DNA of 64,000 bases from positions 4,836,001-4,900,000 of the forward strand of contig CAXXFH010000004.1 in the NCBI GenBank assembly GCA_963677085.2. Reading direction: 5' to 3'. A program made the translations under genes and the position numbers. Positions 1 through 7,377 of this stretch are shown in pieces. The DNA is from G963677085 sp963677085 (GTDB taxonomy: Bacteria > Planctomycetota > Planctomycetia > Pirellulales > Thermoguttaceae). Within the stretch, counting starts at the first letter, position 1, and each line of letters begins with the position of its first letter. The notes under the pieces are model-generated. The model made no database searches and had not been told where the DNA came from. It saw only the letters and a program-made list of their open reading frames with translations.

Positions 1-66
1 CCCCGACAGGTTTCTATCACACCTCAGCTAGCATGGTCAACCACCCGAAAGAACGGGCATTCTTGC

Positions 67-237
67 CTAAAGCATGAAAACACCATGGGCGCAAAAAGAA
101 GCCCAGGCGAAAACCTGGGGCAGGTGAGAGTGCGCGTGCTGGATCGCCTTCCAGTGGATCGGCCCAGTGGGCATGGTCGGCAACGGTGCGGGCGCTCCAA
201 GGACGCCCTCGACAAGGGCGAACTCTTCGTTTCTCAT
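67..237 (-). CDS. small hypothetical protein, 56 aa, translationally coupled
   Basis: The ATG at 237-235 shares one base with the TGA stop of the upstream reading frame (TGATG), which suggests translational coupling. The product begins MRNEEFALVEGVLGAP and ends WASFCAHGVFML. It has no recognisable motif or signal peptide, and I do not recognise a family. It lies in the decayed element next to tRNA-Val. The overlap with its neighbour is the main evidence that it is real; it could also be the tail of a broken gene. Confidence 0.4.
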   Translation of the reverse strand: MRNEEFALVEGVLGAPAPLPTMPTGPIHWKAIQHAHSHLPQVFAWASFCAHGVFML

Positions 238-446
238 CAATACTCTCCCGGCAGCATCATGGTCCCGTCGCAGACGTAGAATCGGATCTCGTCTAACGGG
301 AAGTCGGTGAAAGGAATCTCTTGGGTGATGGTCGGCGGCTGATCGAAGTCGGCCCGCATGGTAAGAACGCCCTTGCTCTCGTGGACGCTCAGGGTCCAAA
401 GTTGGAATTTCAGGCTCGGTTGCACAAAAGAAAACCCGCCAGACAC
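237..446 (-). CDS. small hypothetical protein or C-terminal gene fragment
   Basis: The open frame encodes up to 69 residues, ending in IRFYVCDGTMMLPGEY. The first codons of the longest frame lie inside the terminator hairpin at 426-467, so that start is doubtful. A GTG near 407-409 or the ATG at 359 (MRADFDQPPT, 40 aa) are alternatives. The C-terminal half reads like a compact alternating beta protein. It overlaps the next gene by one base. It is probably a small element gene or the surviving end of a longer gene; no family is recognised. Confidence 0.4.
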   Translation of the reverse strand: MSGGFSFVQPSLKFQLWTLSVHESKGVLTMRADFDQPPTITQEIPFTDFPLDEIRFYVCDGTMMLPGEY

Positions 447-467
447 CGGAAGCAGGCGTCTGGCGGG
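426..467 (-). terminator. Rho-independent terminator, copy 1 of duplicated tail
   Basis: On the minus strand a stem CCCGCCAGAC / GTCTGGCGGG is followed by TTTTCTTTT. It lies about 100 bases past the stop of the secreted small protein (566-964). The same hairpin plus T-run recurs at 1053-1090. Confidence 0.75.
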
Positions 468-546
468 AAGAAGTAAGGAGTGTTAACACCCTAGGTGTCG
501 CAACGGCCTTCGCTGGCTCACGAGACACTGAGAGAGTGTTTACACG
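426..546 (-). repeat. structured 3'-tail repeat, copy 1
   Basis: It shares with 1053-1187 four blocks in the same order on the plus strand: the hairpin CCCGCCAGAC/GTCTGGCGGG, CCTAGGTG, CGCTGGCTCACGAGA and GTTTACAC. Between the blocks the sequence differs. The GTGTC...GACAC arms flanking the central block are replaced in copy 2 by a different but still complementary pair. Each copy follows a minus-strand gene. Confidence 0.65.
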
Positions 547-565
547 TTGCAGCGTGGCATCGGTG

Positions 566-964
566 TTAGTCGTGGTGTTTCAGGTCGTCAATCGCAGCTT
601 GCAGTTCGTTCAACGCCAGCGCCCATTCGTGAAGATACCGCTTCAGCAGGTCGATGTTTTTGGTGGAAGTGTTGCCAAGACGAATGCGTTCTGCCTCACG
701 CTTGACGGCGGCGGTCAGTTCCAGAAATGTCCTAACTCGTTTTTGAAAAGAGGCGATCTTCGTGCGTCTCTCCAGAGAGACGTTTCTAGGTGGTTTTACG
801 CGCAGCAGTGGTTTCCATTGTTTCTCGATTTCGTCCATTTGCTCCACAATGACGGTCGCCTCATCCCTGATGCCGGCCTGTGTGATTGCTCCAGTTGTCA
901 GATAGAAGACAGCGCACGCCGCAACCAGTCCGACACGAATGCATATAATTCTCCTACTCACCAT
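566..964 (-). CDS. small exported protein of unknown function, 132 aa
   Basis: The N-terminus MVSRRIICIRVGLVAAC is followed by a hydrophobic stretch to about residue 30 (FYLTTGAITQAG), which is a plausible signal peptide. The mature part is strongly helical and charged, with coiled-coil character (VEQMDEIEKQWKPLL, then LNELQAAIDDLKHHD at the end). There are no cysteines after the leader and no known catalytic motif. It is followed by the repeat tail and terminator at 426-546 and preceded by the sigma-factor fragment. I do not recognise a family; a small periplasmic or surface helical protein is the most that can be said. Confidence 0.6.
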   Translation of the reverse strand: MVSRRIICIRVGLVAACAVFYLTTGAITQAGIRDEATVIVEQMDEIEKQWKPLLRVKPPRNVSLERRTKIASFQKRVRTFLELTAAVKREAERIRLGNTSTKNIDLLKRYLHEWALALNELQAAIDDLKHHD

Positions 965-1052
965 GGCTTAACTTCCTCGATAGGGTGGGTTTTTCCTCTG
1001 CTGGCGAAGCCACCATGCAGAAGTATAGCACACTACCCGGACGTTCTAACGC

Positions 1053-1090
1053 AAAAGAAACCCGCCAGACGGCGGTTTGCGTCTGGCGGG
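1053..1090 (-). terminator. Rho-independent terminator, copy 2 of duplicated tail
   Basis: The stem CCCGCCAGAC / GTCTGGCGGG with a 10-base loop is followed on the minus strand by TTTCTTTTGC. It lies downstream of the truncated sigma-factor reading frame. Confidence 0.75.
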
Positions 1091-1187
1091 TGGGAACGTC
1101 GGAGCTACCAAGCCGCTCCGCAGGCATCATCCTAGGTGCCACAGCAGTCTGCGCTGGCTCACGAGAATCTGTGACCGTTTACACACT
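1053..1187 (-). repeat. structured 3'-tail repeat, copy 2
   Basis: Second copy of the tail described at 426-546. Here the central CGCTGGCTCACGAGA block sits between GGTGCCACAG and CTGTGACC, a different stem from copy 1, so pairing is kept while sequence changes. The last codons of the sigma-factor fragment fall inside this repeat. Confidence 0.65.
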
Positions 1188-1428
1188 CTCGGTGCGTGAG
1201 CATACGTCTCAACTGCTCCAGGCCGTCCGCCAATCGTCGCTTGCAGGTTGCCAGGGAGACACCCAACCGGCTAGCGGTCTCGGCCAGCGTGTAACTGTCG
1301 AAATAGCGCAGGCGAATGGCTTGCTCGTTTTGGCGCGGCAACACTGCTAGCACCTCGCGGACTACGGCGGCCGTGTCGCGTTGCTCTACGTCGCTATCGG
1401 GCGGCAGCGTGGGGCTGAGGAGGGTGGA
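1159..1428 (-). pseudogene. truncated ECF sigma factor (region 4 only)
   Basis: The frame reads from STLLSPTLPPDSDVEQRD through REVLAVLPRQNEQAIRLRYF and SYTLAETASRLGVSLATCKR to a TGA. This is a sigma region 4: the LPxxxxxxIRLRYF helix, then the helix-turn-helix LAETASRLGVSLATCKRRL that reads the -35 box. Region 2, needed for core RNA polymerase and -10 binding, is absent. An in-frame stop lies just upstream at 1468-1470. The open frame becomes non-homologous at the point where a porin-like fragment starts on the other strand. A GTG at 1353 could still express a 64-residue HTH peptide. Most likely it is a remnant. Confidence 0.65.
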
Positions 1429-1655
1429 GGATAACCACCACGCTTCGCTATGTCTATTACCGCAACCTCACCGAGGCGATACCTGTCGTGGAGGTGGCCT
1501 TAGGAGGGCAGTGGACCAACGGCACGTTGAGCGTGGCGGCTGGCTACGAGGTGTCGGTTTGGTGCAGCGCAATGGCCGAATCGTTGAACCAAGTCGACAC
1601 CACGAGAAATCTGGTTCTCGACGGCTTCTTTGTCAAAGCCGGGGTGGATTGGTGA
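1419..1655 (+). pseudogene. C-terminal fragment of an outer-membrane porin-like protein
   Basis: The open frame after a TGA at 1416 has no start codon and reads ITTTLRYVYYRNLTEAIPVV..., LSVAAGYEVSVW..., and ends LVLDGFFVKAGVDW before TGA 1653-1655. Alternating hydrophobic strands, a GYEV strand and an aromatic last residue are typical of the closing strands of outer-membrane beta-barrels. The LxLDGFFxxxG ending resembles Lpg1974/BBP7-like barrels that are common in planctomycetes; that family assignment is from memory. The N-terminal barrel is missing. Homology starts at about 1431, exactly where the divergent sigma fragment loses its own. Confidence 0.5.
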
Positions 1656-1706
1656 ACCGGTGCCCGGGCGCCCTCTATGACCTGTCCTCCACTGGAAGGA
1701 TAAACC

Positions 1707-2150
1707 ATGAAAGCATGGCTCAAACAACAGATCGGCATTTTGACTGACTGGTAGGAACACCCCGAACCCGATAAAATCCTCTGTGCAGATGTCGCGTCGA
1801 TCATTCGAGAAGCCGCCTGCCGCGCGGCGGGCGCTGGCCTCTCGATAGCGCAACATTATGTGATGGCTCACCACCTTACGCCGTCGCAGGGCTTGGCGTT
1901 CCTGCGCGGCCTCTTGGATAGTCTGCCGTGTGAGAAACCATCCGATGCTCCGTTGACCGTCGCGGAGGCATCCGAGCACAGCGGCATACCACAACGGACA
2001 CTATACGATCTGTGCAAGACTGAGCAACTGGCTCATTTCCGCGTGGGCACGGGCCGTGGCAGCATCAGGATTAGGCCGTCTGACCTTGTCCGCTATCTGC
2101 AACAATGTCGGGTTGATCCAACACCAACGGAGGATTTTTTATTCGGTTAG
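1707..2150 (+). pseudogene. excisionase-like HTH protein gene with in-frame amber codon
   Basis: ATG 1707 follows GGAAGGA (1694-1700) at six bases and starts MKAWLKQQIGILTDW. TAG at 1752-1754 interrupts the frame, which then stays open (EHPEPDKILCADVASIIREA...) to 2150. The distal part carries a MerR/excisionase-type helix-turn-helix, LTVAEASEHSGIPQRTLYDL, with a wing of basic residues and RIRPSDLVRYLQQ, as in Xis/HTH_17 proteins that direct integrase towards excision. Internal restarts at ATG 1860 or 1863 would still make about 96 residues including the whole HTH. Its 3' end overlaps the convergent integrase gene by 80 bases. The amber could come from CAG (Gln), could be suppressed, or could be a decay mutation. 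Confidence 0.65.
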
Positions 2151-3138
2151 CAGCCTGAAGTAAGACATCGGGAGCCTGGTTGATGTGGCCGTATCGCTCT
2201 TCCAACATCCGCCCGCTTGTGTGACCCATAAGCGCGCTGACCAAGTGCGAATCAGATCCTTCTCGCAGTTGGTGATGTGCCCAACTATGCCTTAATACGG
2301 TTGCGCAAAGTTTGGGTTCATTGAGTTTCTTTTTCAGACGTTGAAAACGCCAAGTCACGGCGTTCTTGGTCCACGGCTCCCCTTTGGAATTGCGGAAGAT
2401 AGGGCCACTGGTGTAGTGACCTGTCAACCGTTCGACAATCTGGTAAGCCTCGTCCGGCAAATAGACTGCTCGTGGTCGTCGCTTGCCTTTGGATTCACTT
2501 GCGGGAAAGACAATCCGCCTGAATTCCTTGTCGAAGTGCCGTGCTTCCATTCGTCGCATCTCTTGCGGTCGAGCACCCGTCATGACCATCACTGCAACGT
2601 AATCGCGGAAGGCCTCGTCTTTAATGGCTTTGATCAATTCGGGCCACCTGGCCGCCGGTAACACGCATTCCCGCATGTTCGGGCGCGGCTTGGGCATTTG
2701 GGCAATGGGGTTCCTCTCGATGTACTGATACTGGCCGGCCCAATTAAGTGCGGCTTGGACTTCGACAATCGCAATGTTTTGCGTGGTGGGAGATCGCCCT
2801 CGAAAGCTTTGATCGACCCACCGTTGCACATGGTAGGCTCGTAATTCAGATACCTTCAACCTCTTGCCGACGTAGCGTCCGAACGACCTTAGAAAGGGCA
2901 GTTTCTTCTTCTTGAACGTGCTTTCTGCTCGATGATCGCGTGCCCAAGCGAGGTAGCGATTCAAAACGTTCGCCACCGTGTCGTCGGCCTGCACCTCTCC
3001 CTTCAGATAACTCTCCATCAATCGATGGTATTTCTTCCAAACTTTTGTTTCATCCTTGCCGAGATTAGTTTGTTTCTTGCCAAATTGGACATACCAAGAC
3101 TGAGTCTGTTTGCGGAAAAAGGGTTTTGGCTGACGCAT
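2071..3138 (-). CDS. int: tyrosine recombinase / phage-type integrase, 355 aa
   Basis: This enzyme catalyses site-specific strand exchange between attachment sites. The N-terminal arm-binding part (RQPKPFFRKQTQSWYVQF) leads into a SAM-like core-binding domain and the catalytic domain. Visible catalytic motifs are TGARPQEMRRM (Arg I), TVLRHSWAHH (Arg II with its following His), LMGHTSGRM (the GH box) and EERYGH (nucleophilic Tyr). The first His of the usual HxLRH box is Thr here. The ATG at 3138 is chosen because GGGAGG precedes it at seven bases; an in-frame upstream ATG lacks one. It lies next to the 3' end of tRNA-Val, the classical target of such elements, and is convergent with the xis-like gene. 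Confidence 0.9.
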   Translation of the reverse strand: MRQPKPFFRKQTQSWYVQFGKKQTNLGKDETKVWKKYHRLMESYLKGEVQADDTVANVLNRYLAWARDHRAESTFKKKKLPFLRSFGRYVGKRLKVSELRAYHVQRWVDQSFRGRSPTTQNIAIVEVQAALNWAGQYQYIERNPIAQMPKPRPNMRECVLPAARWPELIKAIKDEAFRDYVAVMVMTGARPQEMRRMEARHFDKEFRRIVFPASESKGKRRPRAVYLPDEAYQIVERLTGHYTSGPIFRNSKGEPWTKNAVTWRFQRLKKKLNEPKLCATVLRHSWAHHQLREGSDSHLVSALMGHTSGRMLEERYGHINQAPDVLLQAANRIKNPPLVLDQPDIVADSGQGQTA

Positions 3139-3238
3139 CTCGCTGACCTCCCAGTGTGTGTTGAAGTGTGGCTCACATTGGGAGGTTTTTTTCTGCACAA
3201 ATCTCTGCATTCGTGCAGAGTTGCGCAAAGGATGTCAC

Positions 3239-3276
3239 AAAAAAGCCCCTGCAAGTCGTTGACCTGCAAGGGCTTA
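3239..3276 (-). terminator. terminator after tRNA-Val
   Basis: On the minus strand the arms AAGCCCTTGCA and TGCAGGGGCTT close a 12-base loop and run into TTTTTTG. It starts eight bases beyond the tRNA 3' end. Confidence 0.75.
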
Positions 3277-3280
3277 GGAT

Positions 3281-3357
<77 letters not shown>

Positions 3358-3393
3358 GGAAGTTCCATATGGTAGCGCTACCGGGGCGAGTTG

Positions 3394-6300
3394 TCAATCG
3401 GCAATGTAACGCGGCGTCACGGCGTGTTCGGCGGGCCACGTGGCACGGTACTCGTCTTCGTACAGCCCGATCTCGTTGAAGGGAATTGGGCGGAAGCCGA
3501 ACCGGTCGTACACCGGGCTGTCGTCGCGAAGGGTGAAGTCGCGGTGTGCCAGGTCGGCGATGCCTGCGTCGGGGCCGAACGTGTGGTTGTCCAGCAGTTC
3601 GTTGACGCCACGGTCGCGTATCGCGAATCGCTCGCAGGCGACCGCCGCGTTGCGCCAGAGAAAGTTGCGGTCGGCGTTTTCGTGCATGTGAGCCAGGTCG
3701 GGATAACGCGTGCTGTGCGGTGGCTGGGTTATGTCGATCCCACCTTGGGCCACGCGCGCCTTGGTTCCGGCCGAGTCGATTTGTTCGAGCCAGCGTTTCT
3801 CGCCCCACGCGCTGAAGCTGAAAGCCTGTTTGCAATCGACGAAGAGGTTGTTGTCGGCGATATTGTCCTTGCCACCGTGGATTTGGATACCGCCGAAGTG
3901 CCCGCCCGCACAACGGTAGAAGACGTTGCCATACATCAAGACGGCGCTGATGTAGTCGTCGAGACGGATACCAGCCTGGCCCGCCACATCGCGCCCGCTA
4001 CCGATGTGGTGCCAGAAGTTGTAGCGCATTACGTGTCCCCGTAGTGCAGGATTGCCCCACATGTCGATGCCCGACTGATCGTCGGACTCGTAGACCACGC
4101 TGTGGACTTCGTTTAGCTCGACCAAATGTTCGTAGCCTTCCATGCGAATTGCCTGATGCGGCGAGTCGTGCAGCAGGTTATGGGCGATGCGAATGCCGAC
4201 GCCGTCGAGATGCACAGCAGGAGCGTACGCGCGATCGACGCGGGTAAAATCGTGGATGTGGCAGTTTTCGACGAAGTGGCCGGCGGGCGTCAACGTGGCT
4301 TTGTCGCCACCTGTCACGCGCACACCGCCGCCGCCGAGGATGTACATGTCGCAACCGAGCACGCCGTTGGCTCGACCGCCGGCAATCGCCACGGCCCAAG
4401 TACCGAGCCGCCGAAAGGTACAACCGGCCAGCACGACGTTTTCGCAGTCGGTCATGTGCGCGCCCAGGCCGCAACCCAGCTCGAACGTCAGCCCACGAAA
4501 CAACACGTGGTTCGCATTCTGCATTTTAACGAACGGCCGTGAAAGCACCGGCATTTGCACGTTGGCCTTCGCCAAGTCGGCCGGCGGCCAGAAGTGAAGC
4601 GTATTGGTCTTGCGGTCGAGATACCATTCGCTCGGCCGATCGAGTTCCTCCAACAAATTGATGGCGTAGTAGGGGTAGCCTTCGCGATAGTCGTAGCCGC
4701 CGCTGGGTTCCATCTCGACGCGACGGTTCTGGGTGTCGATGCGTTTGATCTTGCGCGAGTCGATCGCCCAAAGGTGCGCCCAGTAGCCGAACAGCCAAGC
4801 GTCGTCCACATTGGCCCAACGTTCGTGGCGCGAGTCGGCGTATTCGAAGATGCCGGGCGAACCGTCGTGTTTCTTCCAGACGTAGGCCCCTTGATGGACC
4901 TTGCCCATCTCGACGAACCCGTCGTTGGGCCATCGGGCCAATTGCTGGGGGTGACCGTCGACGTATAGATCAACCCAGGGTGTTGCCATGGGCGAATTGT
5001 GTCCGTAGCCGCGGCGTCCCATGGGCGGAACCTGCTCTACGCCGTGTTGTTTCAGGTCGAGCACAAGCACCTTGCCGCGAGCTTCTTCCGGTAGCCGGGC
5101 AAGCGCCGCCGGATCGGCGAGTTGGACGAAGCCGTCGAGTTTCACGCCTCCGGTGAAGACGGGCATTTCGCCGGGCATCGCTCGATAAACGATCGGCACT
5201 TCGGCCGTGCCTGAATCGACCGCTTCGAGCTCGAAAGTCTCGCGAACCGGATAGACGCCACCTCGAACAAAGACTACCACACCGCCCGAGGGCAGGCCGC
5301 CGCCGTTTTTCAACGCGCGGATCGCATCCCGGGCGCGTCTCAGCGTGGCAAAAGGCTGCTGTTGGGTGCCCGGTTGGGTGTCGTCGCCATCGACTGCCAC
5401 GTAATAAGTGACTGCCGGCTGGGGTAACGAAGGTAGTTCCACGCGGCTGTCCGCTGGATCGCGTGCCGGAAGTCCTTGAGCCAGTCGCTGCATTTCTTGC
5501 TTGCGCGAGGCGGCCTCCCAACGGTGGTGTGGCGGAATACCCTCAGTCTGCGCTACCTTGTCGAACGCCGATGCAGCGGCTTCGAAATCTTTCGCCCGAT
5601 AGTCGCTGTGGCCGATGCAAAGCAGGGCCGTGCTTCGCACTTCAGGCGGTGCCGCGTTGTCGGCAGCGATTTTTTCGTAAGCCGATCGGGCCGCGGCGTA
5701 GTCTTGAGCGTTCAGGAACGTATGGGCGTGCTGAAGTCGGAGGTTCCATAACTCGCGCTGCGGCAACTCGGGCTGCTGCAACAACAATTCATACTCGTGC
5801 CTTGCCGCCTCGGGCTGCTTCTCGCGGAGGAAACACTCGGCCAAACAGAGCCGCACCTTGAAACGTTCGGACGGGCTGAGTTCAACATGTTCCAGCAGGT
5901 ATTGATAGACGCCGCGCGACCCTAGCAGTTCCGTGCTGCCATGTTCAGTGCCCAGGCAGCGACGGGCGGCGATTTCGCGCAAGTTCAGCGCAACACCGGT
6001 CGTCTCGAATACGGCCACGCGCTGCTGAACGGCCGCGGCCACTTGTTTTCGTTTTTCGAGTGTTTGGGCTAGGCCAAGTCGGGCCAACGCGCGGTGATCG
6101 GTCGCGACGCCGTCGTGCGAGGCGATCTTTTCGTAATGCTTGCTGGCCGTTTCCCAGTCGTCTTGGGCCACGGCGTCGGCGGCCGCGGCAAACTGCTGGG
6201 CAACCGCTTCAGGAAGATCGAGTTGACATTGGGCGTGACGCAAAATCTCGACGGGCGAAAGGGCCCGGCCGTAGACGGCCATTTCGTCGACATCCATCTG

Positions 6301-7098
6301 CAGCGAACCGATGCCGGCTCCTGCATAACCGATTTTCAGCGGTTCGGTCGTAGTGGTTACTTCGCCCTGGTAGTTTTTCACGCCAACCAGCAGGCCGTTG
6401 AGATAAACCCGCATCTGGCGGCCGTCCCAAGTCGCCGCGAGGTGATTCCACACGCCGTCGGGCGCAGGTTCGCCCGACGCCGCCGAGATCGCGTGGTCGG
6501 GTTGCGGTTTGCCGATCTCGAACGACAGCCGTTTGCCGGGATAGTCCGTGTGGAGGCGAAACCCGTTCCAATAACCGTTGCCCTGGGCCAGCAGCATTCC
6601 GTTGGGATGCCCTTTGCCCTGTATCGCACCGGGGCCCTGCTTGCGAAATACGATTTCCAGGGTAAACGCTCTGTCGGCCGTTTCGATTGGTTTTGCGTTG
6701 AAGTGTCCTCGGTCGAGGCGAACGGCCTGCTTACCCGCCCAGCGCCCGGGCACCAATACCAGCGGCTCCTGTCCGACGTACTTCGTCGAAACGGCCTCGC
6801 CGGCAACACTTTCGGCCACGGGATTCTCCGGTGTCACTGCCTCGAAGGTGTAGTAGCGCAATAGGCCGGGGCACTGTTTCACCGTGTCGCGATGTTTCGG
6901 CCAAGTGTCGGCCTCTACGGTCGAGGCGTCCTGAGCGTCGGGCGCGCTCGACGCCGTGCGACATGCGGTTGCCGCACCAATGGCGAGCAAGGTCAACAAG
7001 ATCAATCGGCAGCCGGGCGACACTGCAATGCGGAAGATGCAAGTGAGTCGTTCAATCGTACGTCGATAGACGTTGCACAGCGCGGCGGGGAGACTCAT
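3394..7098 (-). CDS. LamG - TPR - right-handed beta-helix lipoprotein, 1234 aa
   Basis: An exported multidomain protein. After a signal segment (LILLTLLAIGAATAC, lipobox-like Cys) comes a concanavalin/LamG fold, seen in FTLEIVFRKQGPGA..., WNHLAATWDGRQMRVYLNG and MDVDEMAVYGRALSPVEI. Next is a TPR region from about residue 320 to 570 with paired helices such as DWETASKHYEKIASHDGVA and FEAAASAFDKVAQT. The rest is a pectate-lyase-like parallel beta-helix opening with YYVAVDGDDTQPGTQQQPFATLRRARDAI, with repeats around LFRGLTFELGCGLGAH and NEVHSVVYESDDQSGIDMWGN. It probably binds or cleaves polysaccharide at the cell surface; the substrate is not evident. The ATG at 7098 (MSLPAALCN) is preferred to an ATG 17 codons upstream because the leader then starts closer to the signal segment. 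Confidence 0.8.
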   Translation of the reverse strand: MSLPAALCNVYRRTIERLTCIFRIAVSPGCRLILLTLLAIGAATACRTASSAPDAQDASTVEADTWPKHRDTVKQCPGLLRYYTFEAVTPENPVAESVAGEAVSTKYVGQEPLVLVPGRWAGKQAVRLDRGHFNAKPIETADRAFTLEIVFRKQGPGAIQGKGHPNGMLLAQGNGYWNGFRLHTDYPGKRLSFEIGKPQPDHAISAASGEPAPDGVWNHLAATWDGRQMRVYLNGLLVGVKNYQGEVTTTTEPLKIGYAGAGIGSLQMDVDEMAVYGRALSPVEILRHAQCQLDLPEAVAQQFAAAADAVAQDDWETASKHYEKIASHDGVATDHRALARLGLAQTLEKRKQVAAAVQQRVAVFETTGVALNLREIAARRCLGTEHGSTELLGSRGVYQYLLEHVELSPSERFKVRLCLAECFLREKQPEAARHEYELLLQQPELPQRELWNLRLQHAHTFLNAQDYAAARSAYEKIAADNAAPPEVRSTALLCIGHSDYRAKDFEAAASAFDKVAQTEGIPPHHRWEAASRKQEMQRLAQGLPARDPADSRVELPSLPQPAVTYYVAVDGDDTQPGTQQQPFATLRRARDAIRALKNGGGLPSGGVVVFVRGGVYPVRETFELEAVDSGTAEVPIVYRAMPGEMPVFTGGVKLDGFVQLADPAALARLPEEARGKVLVLDLKQHGVEQVPPMGRRGYGHNSPMATPWVDLYVDGHPQQLARWPNDGFVEMGKVHQGAYVWKKHDGSPGIFEYADSRHERWANVDDAWLFGYWAHLWAIDSRKIKRIDTQNRRVEMEPSGGYDYREGYPYYAINLLEELDRPSEWYLDRKTNTLHFWPPADLAKANVQMPVLSRPFVKMQNANHVLFRGLTFELGCGLGAHMTDCENVVLAGCTFRRLGTWAVAIAGGRANGVLGCDMYILGGGGVRVTGGDKATLTPAGHFVENCHIHDFTRVDRAYAPAVHLDGVGIRIAHNLLHDSPHQAIRMEGYEHLVELNEVHSVVYESDDQSGIDMWGNPALRGHVMRYNFWHHIGSGRDVAGQAGIRLDDYISAVLMYGNVFYRCAGGHFGGIQIHGGKDNIADNNLFVDCKQAFSFSAWGEKRWLEQIDSAGTKARVAQGGIDITQPPHSTRYPDLAHMHENADRNFLWRNAAVACERFAIRDRGVNELLDNHTFGPDAGIADLAHRDFTLRDDSPVYDRFGFRPIPFNEIGLYEDEYRATWPAEHAVTPRYIAD

Positions 7099-7377
7099 GG
7101 GAGGGACTCGGCGTGTTTGAGGGCGAGACATCCAACAGGACGGCATCATACCCCACGGTGTCGCCGGGTGTCAAAAATCAGAGCCAGCCGTAGCGGTGGT
7201 TTGTCAAACATGGCCCGCATTTCTGTTTCACCACGGAGGCACGGAGGTCACGGAATCTCGGGGAATCAAACAAAGGATGAAGTATGAACTCGCCCGTCAT
7301 ACTTCATTCTTTCGAATCCATCCATGTGTGCGTTCCGTTCCAGCTCCGTGGTGGATTCAGCGGCGAGAAATCGCCGG

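Noticed and set aside
426..1187. Reading the duplicated tail as integron attC sites
   Set aside because: The blocks near the ends (GTTTACAC, TGTAAAC) do not match the GTTRRRY/RYYYAAC core sites, and no integron-type integrase is present.
7205..7375. CACGGAGGCACGGAGG / CTCCGTGGTGG phrases near the kinase 3' end
   Set aside because: These are a common intergenic phrase type seen in many genomes and form only a loose inverted pair; too weak for a separate element call.
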